A DNA stretch of 64,000 nt from Elusimicrobiota bacterium (lineage in GTDB: Bacteria > Elusimicrobiota > Elusimicrobia > UBA1565 > UBA9628), in the NCBI GenBank assembly GCA_016218575.1, contig JACRDN010000005.1, positions 124,001 to 188,000 of the forward strand, in the 5' to 3' direction. Position 1 is the stretch's first letter, and each line of letters opens with the position of its first letter. The notes beneath the pieces were generated by a model. It saw only the letters and a program-made list of their open reading frames with translations, did not search any database and was not told the DNA's origin. The translations under genes were made by a program, and so were the position numbers. This document shows, in pieces, positions 1 through 7,612 of the stretch.

Positions 1-900
1 CTCCTGCGCCTGCGCGAGGAATTCCCCTCCCTGGACATGGAGATAGTGATCTCCAAGAACCGCATCGGCTTCAACCCCAAGATCAACAATCTCTCCAACA
101 CCGCCGCCTTCATCCGCCACGACGTTCTGCTCATGTCGGACTCGGACATCCGAATAGCGCCGGATTTCCTTAAGCGCAGCGTGGCCCCCTTGCGCGATCC
201 TCGGGTGGGCCTGGTGACCTGCTTTTATCAGTCCGCCGTCCCCAAGGGCCTCTGGGCCGGGCTCGAGGCCCTTTCGGTCAACTGCAATTTTCTCCCGCAG
301 GCCTTGACCGCAGGCGCCTTCGGGATGCGCTTTGCCATGGGGGCCGCGATGCTCATCAGGAAATCTGTCTTGGAGAGGACCGGGGGCTTTCAAAATCTCT
401 CCGCGCATCTGGCCGATGACTATGTCCTGGGAGAATCGGTGAAGGCCCTGGGCCTGGAGATTGCCTTCTCAACCGTGGCCGTGGACTCCATTCCCTGCAT
501 TTCGAGCGGCCGCGAGCATCTCGAGCACCAGGCACGCTGGGCCAGGACCATTCGCCTCTGCCAGCCGTGCGGTTATTTCGGCGCAGTGCTCCTGCACGGC
601 TTTTCGCTTCTTACCATCAAAATGCTCTTCTTCGGAGCCTCCTCGGGGGATTGGCGGCTGGCAGGCGCCCTGCTGGCGGCCAAGGCTCTCAATAAATTGG
701 CGGTGGCCCGCCTGTTGGGCGGAAGGCAGAGCCATGCCTTCCTGGCGATCCTTCCCCTCAGCGAGTGGATAGCTTTTTGCGCGTGGCTGTCGGGATTCGG
801 CTGCGGCCGGGTAAGCTGGCGAGGCCAGATATACGTGGTGGAGGCCAAGGGAAGGCTCGTCCCCGCCGAGATGCAACAGCCCCTGGCCGTGGAGAACTAG
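1..900 (+). CDS. hpnI: HpnI-type hopanoid glycosyltransferase (5' end outside window)
   Basis: The frame is open from base 1 and ends with a stop at 898-900, leaving about 299 codons of a longer gene. It resembles GT2 glycosyltransferases of the ceramide-glucosyltransferase/HpnI group, which are reported to add N-acetylglucosamine to bacteriohopanetetrol at the inner membrane. Visible signs are the DSD metal/nucleotide motif (139-147), a second acidic ADD motif, HQARW (526-540) at the place of the (Q/R)xxRW acceptor motif, and hydrophobic segments in the C-terminal third. hpnL follows after 6 bases and hpnK lies opposite, which supports the HpnI call over a generic GT2 enzyme. Confidence 0.8.
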   Translation, partial: LLRLREEFPSLDMEIVISKNRIGFNPKINNLSNTAAFIRHDVLLMSDSDIRIAPDFLKRSVAPLRDPRVGLVTCFYQSAVPKGLWAGLEALSVNCNFLPQALTAGAFGMRFAMGAAMLIRKSVLERTGGFQNLSAHLADDYVLGESVKALGLEIAFSTVAVDSIPCISSGREHLEHQARWARTIRLCQPCGYFGAVLLHGFSLLTIKMLFFGASSGDWRLAGALLAAKALNKLAVARLLGGRQSHAFLAILPLSEWIAFCAWLSGFGCGRVSWRGQIYVVEAKGRLVPAEMQQPLAVEN

Positions 901-906
901 GGTTTC

Positions 907-1881
907 ATGCGCTGGTTTCGGCGGGCGATTCTGGCGGCGGGCCTGGCCACCATGGCGCTCCTCCTGTGGCGCTTCGAGCCGGCTTTGGTCTGGGCGCGGA
1001 TCCGCGGTCTCGGGTTCGGATTCCTGGCGATCTTGGCCTTCCAGATATTCGACCATATGCTCAACGCCTTGGGCTGGCGGTTCGCTTTCTCCGGGGGCGA
1101 CGCCAAGGGGATCCCCTTTCTGGCGCTGATTCGCGGCCGCGTCGCCGGGGATGGAGTTAATTATCTCACGCCGAGCGGGACCATCGCGGGCGAGCTCATC
1201 CGCCCGGGCCTGCTCGTGGGATTTGCCCCCGAGCCGGTCCGCAACGCGAGCGTGGTGGTCGCCAAACTTTCCCAAGCCTTGGGCCAGGCTCTCTTCATCC
1301 TCCTGGGAATGCTGTTCGTCATTAACGGCAAGCTGAACCTCCTTTCCGGGACCCAACGGGCCTGGGGCATCGCGGGTTCGTCGCTCCTAATCGGCCTGAT
1401 AAGCCTCGCCGTTTACGTCATGGCACGCAAGCTCCCCAAAACCGGGAAGCTCGCCGAGCTGGGGGGACAGCTCCAAGATTATCTCGCCCGCCATCCGGGG
1501 CGTTTTTCCCTCTCGATCCTGTTTTTTATCGCGGGCTACGCCTGGGGAGCCGCCGAGGTCCTGCTCATATGCCATTTCATGGGGCTGAGCCTGTCGGTGA
1601 CCGCGGCCTTGGCCGTGGAGATATTGTCGAATCTGATAGATTCCCTATTCTTCATGGTTCCGGCCAAGGTGGGCACCCAGGAGGCCGGCAAGACGGCTAT
1701 ATTCCACGCCCTTGGCTATGCGCCGGCTCAAGGCCTGGCTTTCGGGCTGATCAGGCACTGCCGGGAAATCCTGTGGGCGTGCTTGGGCCTGCTTCTGTGC
1801 CTGGGTCGCGGGAGGGAGGACTCCCCTCTTCCAGCAAGCGAGCCTCGGCTGAGCGCAAGGCCTCTCGCACCCGCGGACTGA
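907..1881 (+). CDS. hpnL: HpnL-like integral membrane protein (LPG synthase TM family)
   Basis: A 324-residue protein made mostly of hydrophobic helices, of the lysylphosphatidylglycerol-synthase transmembrane/UPF0104 superfamily. The hopanoid-locus member of this family is HpnL, suspected of lipid transport; its activity is not established. The internal VPAKVGTQEAGK segment is typical of the family. It lies 6 bases after hpnI and is probably co-transcribed. The last 40 or so codons, after the final hydrophobic helix, are polar and Pro/Ser-rich and overlap the 3' end of hpnK on the other strand by 131 bases. The name rests on family look and neighbours. Confidence 0.78.
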   Translation: MRWFRRAILAAGLATMALLLWRFEPALVWARIRGLGFGFLAILAFQIFDHMLNALGWRFAFSGGDAKGIPFLALIRGRVAGDGVNYLTPSGTIAGELIRPGLLVGFAPEPVRNASVVVAKLSQALGQALFILLGMLFVINGKLNLLSGTQRAWGIAGSSLLIGLISLAVYVMARKLPKTGKLAELGGQLQDYLARHPGRFSLSILFFIAGYAWGAAEVLLICHFMGLSLSVTAALAVEILSNLIDSLFFMVPAKVGTQEAGKTAIFHALGYAPAQGLAFGLIRHCREILWACLGLLLCLGRGREDSPLPASEPRLSARPLAPAD

Positions 1882-2602
1882 GCAAGGCCTTGAGCTCGCT
1901 CAAAGTGTGGTGGGTCGTGGTCGGGGCGCTGTCCACCTCCGATTCGGGATCCGTCGTTGGGTGGAAATAGATTTCAGTCAGGCCCTCGGGGAGGTTCCGG
2001 AGCAGGAAAACCAGGTAATCCTCCTTCATGAGCCCCGAGCGCAGGAGCCCGAAGGTCCTCTCGGGAATCACGAGGCCCTTGCCCTCCCGGAGCCTCAGAT
2101 ACGCCCCCAACAGAGAAAACACCACTGCCAAGGGGCCGATGGCGAGCCATGAAGACGGCTGGTAGCGCCCGCACAGGGGCATTTCCCCGCGAGGCAGGCG
2201 GGTCCGAGGGATTCGATATTCGCGGCAGAGGCGCGCCAGGACCGGGAAAATGGCGGGATGAACGTGGATGTTGAAATGCCCGTCCACATGGGAGGGTGCT
2301 AGGCCAAGGGAGAGGAAGCGCTCGATCTGGCGCCTGATCTCGGGTTCGATTTTTCTCCGAAAGGCGGGCAGGAAGAAATAGCGCAGGCCCCACAGGGCAG
2401 GCTGCGAGCGGCAAAGCTCGAGATGCAGGCCTACCCCCAGGCCCGGGTTTTTCCTGGCGATCTCGGCGGCTTCGGCGGCGCCCTCCCTGTCGACCATGAG
2501 GCTGGCGTGGCGCAGGACTCCCTCCTTGTAGGCCTTGAGGACCGCGGCGTTGATCCGCCGGTCATAGCCGAAATCGTCGGCCGTCAGGATGAGGCGCTTC
2601 AA
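1751..2602 (-). CDS. hpnK: HpnK-like YdjC/ChbG carbohydrate deacetylase
   Basis: A 283-residue protein of the YdjC/ChbG deacetylase family. HpnK is reported to deacetylate the N-acetylglucosaminyl hopanoid made by HpnI. The metal-site motifs are visible: TADDFG near residue 7, GLHLEL, and SHVDGHFNIH. There is no ATG, so the chosen start is TTG at 2602-2600. It overlaps the TGA of the preceding pilin-like gene (TTGA), and the ADDFG motif then falls at the usual distance from the N-terminus. The gene is therefore the last member of the pilus operon. Its C-terminal 20 or so residues (Pro/Gly/Thr-rich) run into the hpnL 3' end and look like a low-constraint tail. Confidence 0.82.
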   Translation of the reverse strand: MKRLILTADDFGYDRRINAAVLKAYKEGVLRHASLMVDREGAAEAAEIARKNPGLGVGLHLELCRSQPALWGLRYFFLPAFRRKIEPEIRRQIERFLSLGLAPSHVDGHFNIHVHPAIFPVLARLCREYRIPRTRLPRGEMPLCGRYQPSSWLAIGPLAVVFSLLGAYLRLREGKGLVIPERTFGLLRSGLMKEDYLVFLLRNLPEGLTEIYFHPTTDPESEVDSAPTTTHHTLSELKALLSPRVREALRSAEARLLEEGSPPSRDPGTEAGPSTPTGFPGSA

Positions 2603-2952
2603 GGGGATGTGATGGTGAGCTGGCAAAGGCTGCCGGAGAGGGCGGCCACCACGGTGGCATCTCCAGGGCTTGTGCAAGTGCAGGAGCAGGTGCCGGGGGA
2701 TGTCGTGCTGGCCGGAGAGCAAGTGTAGCCGCTTCCGCTCACGTTGGAGCAGACGATGTTGACGCTGTTCCATGAAGAGACGAGCCTGGCCATGGCGGAC
2801 TCTGCCGATTTCTTGGCCGCGGAGCCCTCCTGGGCCCTGGAAATCAAGGTGTGGCGGAGAAGGAGCATGCGCAACAGCCCCGCGGCGATGATGGAGGTGA
2901 TCACCGCTATTACCAGGACATGGATGAGAACCGAGCCTTTCGAGCGCGCCAT
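2599..2952 (-). CDS. PilX-like minor pseudopilin
   Basis: A 117-residue protein with a short basic N-terminus, then a hydrophobic helix (residues 7-30, KGSVLIHVLVIAVI) like the N-terminus of PilX/GspK minor pilins. The usual GFTLIE cleavage motif is degenerate, with Gly6 before Ser-Val. The C-terminal half is small and Ser/Thr/Cys-rich, with five cysteines that could form disulphides. It is fourth in a run of pilin-like genes after pilC, 3 bases after the PilW-like gene, and its stop overlaps the hpnK start. Probably a minor component that primes pilus or pseudopilus assembly; the subtype is uncertain. Confidence 0.65.
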   Translation of the reverse strand: MARSKGSVLIHVLVIAVITSIIAAGLLRMLLLRHTLISRAQEGSAAKKSAESAMARLVSSWNSVNIVCSNVSGSGYTCSPASTTSPGTCSCTCTSPGDATVVAALSGSLCQLTITSP

Positions 2953-2955
2953 GGA

Positions 2956-3573
2956 TCAATCGTAGGTGTTGAGGTAGTTTTTGCGCATGCCGATCTTGGT
3001 ATTGATCTTGTAAGCCGCGGGATTGGGCACGTTCGCGGTCGGGGTCGAGTTTCCGACGATGTAGTGCATCTCCACCCCGCCCACGTCCGAGGCCCTCGCG
3101 AAATAATACGAATAATTGTCCATCAGGTAAAAGTTCTGGTAGACCACGGTCTCGAAGGTTCCTGACCCGCAGGAGGCGGGAGCCGTGTAAGGGCAGGTCG
3201 TTCCCGAGTAGCGCAGCAGGCTGTTGCTCGAGTCCACGCAATAGTAGAAGGAGCTCACGGCAAGGGTTGAGTCGACGCTGGCCCCCCCCGGCGGGCTCAG
3301 GGCCATGGACCAGTTGGCGCAGGCGCTGAGGACGTTCCCGGTGGTCGAGGAATAGGAGGGAAGCTCGAGATGGGTCGCCTCCTCGATCTCCTTCTGCATC
3401 CGGGACAGGGCGAAAAGGGTCTGCCCGGAGACCTTGCCCTTTCGCACGCCTTCATACTGGTAGCGCAAAATCGACGAGGACAGGGAAATGATGCCCAAGA
3501 GGACCGCGATCGAGAGGACCGCCGCGATCAGGAGCTCGATCAAGGTGAATCCCCCCGCCTTGCGTATTTTCAT
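2956..3573 (-). CDS. PilW-like prepilin
   Basis: A 205-residue prepilin. A class III leader (MKIRKAG) is followed by GFTLIELL and a hydrophobic helix, the standard PilD cleavage and N-methylation signature with Glu5. The globular part has a conserved-looking LSRMQKEIEEAT helix, as seen in PilW/GspJ-type minor pilins, and several Cys pairs. It starts 4 bases downstream of the PilV-like gene, in the same operon. Probably a minor pilin of the tip complex; the PilW assignment follows the gene order and size rather than clear sequence identity. Confidence 0.75.
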   Translation of the reverse strand: MKIRKAGGFTLIELLIAAVLSIAVLLGIISLSSSILRYQYEGVRKGKVSGQTLFALSRMQKEIEEATHLELPSYSSTTGNVLSACANWSMALSPPGGASVDSTLAVSSFYYCVDSSNSLLRYSGTTCPYTAPASCGSGTFETVVYQNFYLMDNYSYYFARASDVGGVEMHYIVGNSTPTANVPNPAAYKINTKIGMRKNYLNTYD

Positions 3574-3577
3574 GGGT

Positions 3578-4048
3578 TTAGGGCTCCGTCCAGCTCACGG
3601 TGACGTTGACCAGGGGAACGGTTCCGTTGGCCACGCTGTAGGCCTGGGGGTAGGATACGAAATAGATCGCGCGCGCGCTGTAGGGCGTTGCCTCGAACCA
3701 GGTGGGAAGAAATCCCGTCAAGGTATGGGAGCCCGTGGTGAGGGCGTAGCAGTTGGTGCTGGCGTCTGGGCAGGTGTCCACGATGCTTCCTGAGGTCATG
3801 GACCATTTGTTGGAGCCAGAGCCAGGCCCGGCGATGATGGTGCTGGCGGGGTCGGCGGTGATGTAGGCGTTGAGCTTGGCGGCCAGCTCCCGAGTCGCCT
3901 GGTTGGCCACGATTTTCCTATCGTTCTTGACCTCGCCCTTCTTGGCGGACAAGGCCACGCTCATGATGGCGGCGACCATGATCGCGCTGATGAGCATCGC
4001 CACCACCACCTCTACCAGAGTATAACCCGAACGGCCGTCGTTGGACAT
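3578..4048 (-). CDS. PilV-like prepilin
   Basis: A 156-residue prepilin. The leader (MSNDGRSG) precedes GYTLVEVVVAMLISAIM, which matches the type III cleavage site (Gly at -1, Glu at +5) and the hydrophobic spine helix. The globular domain carries two close cysteines (TCPDASTNC). It begins 3 bases after the major-pilin-like gene and is followed closely by the PilW-like gene. The V(V/A)AMLIS N-terminus resembles PilV/GspI minor pilins, so a minor role is likely. Confidence 0.75.
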   Translation of the reverse strand: MSNDGRSGYTLVEVVVAMLISAIMVAAIMSVALSAKKGEVKNDRKIVANQATRELAAKLNAYITADPASTIIAGPGSGSNKWSMTSGSIVDTCPDASTNCYALTTGSHTLTGFLPTWFEATPYSARAIYFVSYPQAYSVANGTVPLVNVTVSWTEP

Positions 4049-4051
4049 AAA

Positions 4052-4576
4052 TCATTGCACGGGGGTCGGAGTGGACGTTCCCTCGGTGGCGATCACGCCG
4101 TTGGACTGGACTCCGTAAGCCCAGGTGTTGTACGGCGAGATGCTCGTGCTGTTGGTTCCGGAAGTTTTTCGCTTGGCGCAGGCCACGTAAGAGCCGCTCA
4201 TGGACTGGCAGCCGCCCGCGGTGCCGTCGGCAGTCGCGAAAGTGTAGTGCTTGGAGGTCCAATCCTGGGCCGCGAGGTACTTGCAGGCCACCAAGGCGCA
4301 GGCGGTGTAGGGGCCTGAGGTGGGGCAGGAGTCTCCTGCGTTGCATCCCGTTGCTGTGGTCGACAGGGTGCCGGTGGTGTAGGTGCTGACGTGGTCTAGA
4401 TAGAACATGCGGTTGGCGGCCGCGAGCATGTTGCTCACGGCCACCGCGTCGTCGGCCCTGCTGGTTTCTATGGACTTGAGGTAGGAGGGAACGGCCACCA
4501 GGGCCAGCACGCCGATGATCGTGATAACGACCAGCAGCTCGACCAAGGTGTAGCCGCCTTCGGCGTTTCCAGGCAT
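4052..4576 (-). CDS. type IV major-pilin-like protein (PilA/PilE type)
   Basis: A 174-residue prepilin: a short leader (MPGNAEGG), then YTLVELLVVITIIGVLALVAVPSYL, the most canonical pilin N-terminus of the four. Eight cysteines lie in the globular domain. I chose ATG at 4576, which overlaps the pilC stop (TGATG) and sits 5 bases from a GGAGGG ribosome site; an in-frame ATG at 4579 is too close to it. Its position directly after pilC and its pilin-like helix suggest the main subunit, but a separate major pilin elsewhere in the genome cannot be excluded. Confidence 0.8.
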   Translation of the reverse strand: MPGNAEGGYTLVELLVVITIIGVLALVAVPSYLKSIETSRADDAVAVSNMLAAANRMFYLDHVSTYTTGTLSTTATGCNAGDSCPTSGPYTACALVACKYLAAQDWTSKHYTFATADGTAGGCQSMSGSYVACAKRKTSGTNSTSISPYNTWAYGVQSNGVIATEGTSTPTPVQ

Positions 4577-5799
4577 CATTTCCCTCCGAAAGTGGACAGC
4601 TTGAATATGGGCAGGAACACGGCCAGGACGATCACCCCGACGAGCCCTCCAATCCCGACGACGAGAATGGGGTCTATGATGGCTGTGAAGCGCCGGGTGA
4701 ACTGGTCTATCTGTTCGCGGTAGAAGTCCGAGAGGGTCACCAGCATGTCGGGAAGCTTGCCGGACTCCTCCCCCATGTACATCATCTCGGTCACCAGGGG
4801 CGGCAGGACCCCGGTCTTGCGGAAGGCCGCGGAGATGGCCTTGCCGCTGGCCACGTCGTTCTTGACCGACTTGAGCAGGCGCTGGAATATGATGTTGTCG
4901 CCAAAGACGCCCTCGAGGACCGAGATGGCGTTCAAGATGCTGACACCGCTCTCTATCAAAGTCGAAAGGGTGGTTAGAAGCCGCTCCACCATCAGGTTCT
5001 TGAGGAAGGTGCCGAAGAACGGGACTCCGAAGATCAAATTCCAGCGCATCTCCTTGCCGGTTTCGGTGGATGTGTAGGCGTTCCACATAAAGCCAATGCC
5101 CATCACGACGAAAATGACCTGGGCCAAGTGGTGGACCAGGAGGTTCGAGATCATGATGATGACCTGCGTGAGGACGGGAAGCTTTACTTGGAAGCTGTTG
5201 AAGATTTCGGCGAATACCGGAACGATCTTGATGATAAAGAACGCGAGTACGCCCAGCGAGAAGGTGGCCAGCACCGCGGGATAGGCCAGGGCCGTGATGA
5301 CCTTGCCCTGGAGCTCCGCCTGGGCCGACAAGTAGGCGGCGATCTGCTTCAAGACCTTGGGAAGCTGACCGCCCATCTCGCCGGCCTGCACCAAGGAGAC
5401 CCAAAGGGTGTTGAATATGCGGGGGTGCTTCTCTAGGGCCTTATAAAGCGCCATTCCCCCCGCCACGTCCTTGGTGACTTGGCCCAAGGCCAGGTGCAAG
5501 GCTTTGGAGCTTGAATGCTCTCCCAAGAGAGAGAGGGCTCGCACGAGGGGGACCCCCCCGTTGAGCAAGGTCGCCAACTGCTCGGCAAGGAATACAAGAT
5601 CCCGGATGCCGGCCTTGCCGCCGGACTGCTTGCCAGCACCCCGGGCGGTGGAAGTCGTGGATTTGTCGGCGGACAGAGACAGGATGAAATAACCCTTGGC
5701 TTGGAGGCTGTTGATGGCCTCGTTTTCATCGGAGGCCTCCACCACGCCGACGCTGGTGTCGCCCTTGTTGTCTTGGACGGTGTAGGAGAATCGCCCCAT
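4576..5799 (-). CDS. pilC: PilC/GspF inner-membrane platform protein
   Basis: A 407-residue polytopic protein of the T2SS-F/PilC family, the inner-membrane platform that couples the assembly ATPase to pilin polymerisation. It starts MGRFSYTVQDNKG, the usual N-terminal pattern, and holds the two tandem T2SSF domains. Family motifs include FLAEQLATLLNGGVPL in the first domain, MGEESGKLPDML in the second, and terminal hydrophobic helices near residues 170, 220 and 380. Length is normal for the family. It lies one base after pilB and overlaps the following pilin gene. Confidence 0.93.
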   Translation of the reverse strand: MGRFSYTVQDNKGDTSVGVVEASDENEAINSLQAKGYFILSLSADKSTTSTARGAGKQSGGKAGIRDLVFLAEQLATLLNGGVPLVRALSLLGEHSSSKALHLALGQVTKDVAGGMALYKALEKHPRIFNTLWVSLVQAGEMGGQLPKVLKQIAAYLSAQAELQGKVITALAYPAVLATFSLGVLAFFIIKIVPVFAEIFNSFQVKLPVLTQVIIMISNLLVHHLAQVIFVVMGIGFMWNAYTSTETGKEMRWNLIFGVPFFGTFLKNLMVERLLTTLSTLIESGVSILNAISVLEGVFGDNIIFQRLLKSVKNDVASGKAISAAFRKTGVLPPLVTEMMYMGEESGKLPDMLVTLSDFYREQIDQFTRRFTAIIDPILVVGIGGLVGVIVLAVFLPIFKLSTFGGK

Positions 5800-5800
5800 G

Positions 5801-7546
5801 TCAGTCCGCCGTCGTGACGGCCATGACCTCTTCCGGCGTGGTGAGGCCCTTCAAGACCTTCCTCCACCCGCTGGCGCGGATGCTCCACATCCCGGCTTTG
5901 ACCGCGACCTCCTTGAGCCGGGCCAAATCACCGCCGTAGCGGTAGATGATCTCGCGCATCTCGGGGTTGATGCGGTAAACCTCGTAGATGGCCTTGCGCC
6001 CCACAAATCCCGTCCGCGCGCAGTGATCGCAGCCCCGAGGCTGGTAAAAGACCACGGAGTCCGGGTCCGGAGGGTGTTCGAGGAGGGACTCCTTGATGCA
6101 GGTCTCCACGGCCTGCTTGTCGGGCTTGTAGGGCTTCTTGCAGTGGGGGCAGAGCAGGCGCACCAGGCGCTGGGCGGCGGCCAGGGCCAGGCTGTTGGAG
6201 AGCAGGAATGGCTCTATGCCGAGATCTATGAGGCGCACCACGCAGGAAAGGGCGTCGTTGGTGTGCAAGGTCGAGAGCACCAAGTGGCCGGTGAGAGCGG
6301 CTCGCAGGCAGGTCTGGGCCGTTTCCTGGTCCCTGACCTCTCCCACGAGTATGACGTCGGGGTCCTGCCTGAGGAAGGAGCGCAGGGCGGAGGCGAAGGT
6401 GAGCCCGATGTTGGAGCGCACCTGGACCTGATTGATCCCCTCGAGCTTAATTTCCACGGGATCCTCGACCGTCATGAAGTTGAGCTCGGAGGTCTTGATG
6501 GTGTTTAGCACCGCGTAGAGGGTGGTGGTTTTCCCCGATCCGGTGGGGCCGGTGAGAAAGATCAGGCCGTGGGGCATCTTGGCGGCGGTCAGGAAGTCTT
6601 CCTTTTGCTTGGCCTCGAAGCCGATCTTTTCTATGTCGAGCTCGACGGCCCCCTTGTCGAGGATGCGCAGCACCACCTTCTCCCCGTAAACCGTGGGGCA
6701 TATTGAAACGCGCAGGTCGATAGGCCGGTTTTGAAGCTTGATGGAAAAGGTTCCATCCTGGGGGAGGCGCCGCTCGGCGATGTCGAGCTTGGACAGGATT
6801 TTGATGCGCGAGACCACGGCCATGAACACCTTCTTGGGCGGAGGAAGGCGCTCGTAGAGGATGCCGTCTATTCGAAAACGCAGGATGACGCGTTCGTCGT
6901 AGCTCTCGAGGTGGATGTCCGAGGTGCGCTCGGAAATGGCCTGTTTGATCACGGCGTTGACGAGAGCCACGACTTGCTCGCTCTTGATTCCAACGGAGGC
7001 CTGGTCGAGGTCGAGCCGTATGTCCGAGGACTCCGCCTCCTGAACGTCGCTGTCCGGCGTTCCGCTCGGCGCGTTCATGGTCGTCTCGATAAGGGCGGTT
7101 CCCCCGGCCTGGTAGAAATCATCGATGGCTTTGAGTATTTGGGTCTTGGTGGCGACGAAAGGTTGTATCTCCAAGCCGGTCAGGAGCCTTAAATTGTCCA
7201 AGGTGAGGACGTTGTCGGGGTCGGCCATGGCCACGGCCAGGAGTTTGTCGTCCAGGAATAGCGGCAGGGCCAGGTGCTCACGGGCATAATCCTCCGTGAT
7301 GACTTTCTCGAGGTTCTGGTTCTTTTCAACCTTAAGGATCCGGTTTTCCCGCGAGGCATAGGGGATCCCGAGCTGCTTGGAGAAGGCCACGGCTATGTCC
7401 TCTTCCTTGGCAAATCCAAGCTTGACGACGGCTTCGCCGAACAGGCATTTGCTTTGCGCGGCGGTTTTGGCCGCGCGCTGGCGCTGGTCCTCTGTAATGA
7501 CGTTGCTGGCCACAAGGATATCGGCCAACTGCAGTTTTTGGCTCAT
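5801..7546 (-). CDS. pilB: PilB/GspE assembly ATPase
   Basis: A 581-residue hexameric secretion ATPase that powers pilin or pseudopilin polymerisation on the cytoplasmic side. An N-terminal GSPII_E-N domain (residues 1-145) is followed by the ATPase core: Walker A GPTGSGKT (333-340), Walker B with DPDVILVGEVRD (395-406), the His box LTGHLVLSTLHT (418-429) and a C-terminal tetracysteine zinc site (CPHC...CDHC). Length and domain order match PilB and GspE. No pilT-type retraction ATPase lies in the window, so motility versus secretion cannot be told from this gene alone. Confidence 0.95.
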   Translation of the reverse strand: MSQKLQLADILVASNVITEDQRQRAAKTAAQSKCLFGEAVVKLGFAKEEDIAVAFSKQLGIPYASRENRILKVEKNQNLEKVITEDYAREHLALPLFLDDKLLAVAMADPDNVLTLDNLRLLTGLEIQPFVATKTQILKAIDDFYQAGGTALIETTMNAPSGTPDSDVQEAESSDIRLDLDQASVGIKSEQVVALVNAVIKQAISERTSDIHLESYDERVILRFRIDGILYERLPPPKKVFMAVVSRIKILSKLDIAERRLPQDGTFSIKLQNRPIDLRVSICPTVYGEKVVLRILDKGAVELDIEKIGFEAKQKEDFLTAAKMPHGLIFLTGPTGSGKTTTLYAVLNTIKTSELNFMTVEDPVEIKLEGINQVQVRSNIGLTFASALRSFLRQDPDVILVGEVRDQETAQTCLRAALTGHLVLSTLHTNDALSCVVRLIDLGIEPFLLSNSLALAAAQRLVRLLCPHCKKPYKPDKQAVETCIKESLLEHPPDPDSVVFYQPRGCDHCARTGFVGRKAIYEVYRINPEMREIIYRYGGDLARLKEVAVKAGMWSIRASGWRKVLKGLTTPEEVMAVTTAD

Positions 7547-7612
7547 GGTTTCGCGGCCTTCTTTAAGTATAGCGGGAGTGCTCCAAAAATCAAGCCTAAA
7601 CCCGCAGATTTA

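Noticed and set aside
1751-3241. 496-codon reading of the hpnK frame
   Set aside because: The first 213 codons are out-of-frame pilin genes; the fold begins at the TTG at 2602.
5801-7546. Assigning a full motile type IV pilus
   Set aside because: No pilT or pilD in the window; a secretion role for the same gene set cannot be excluded.
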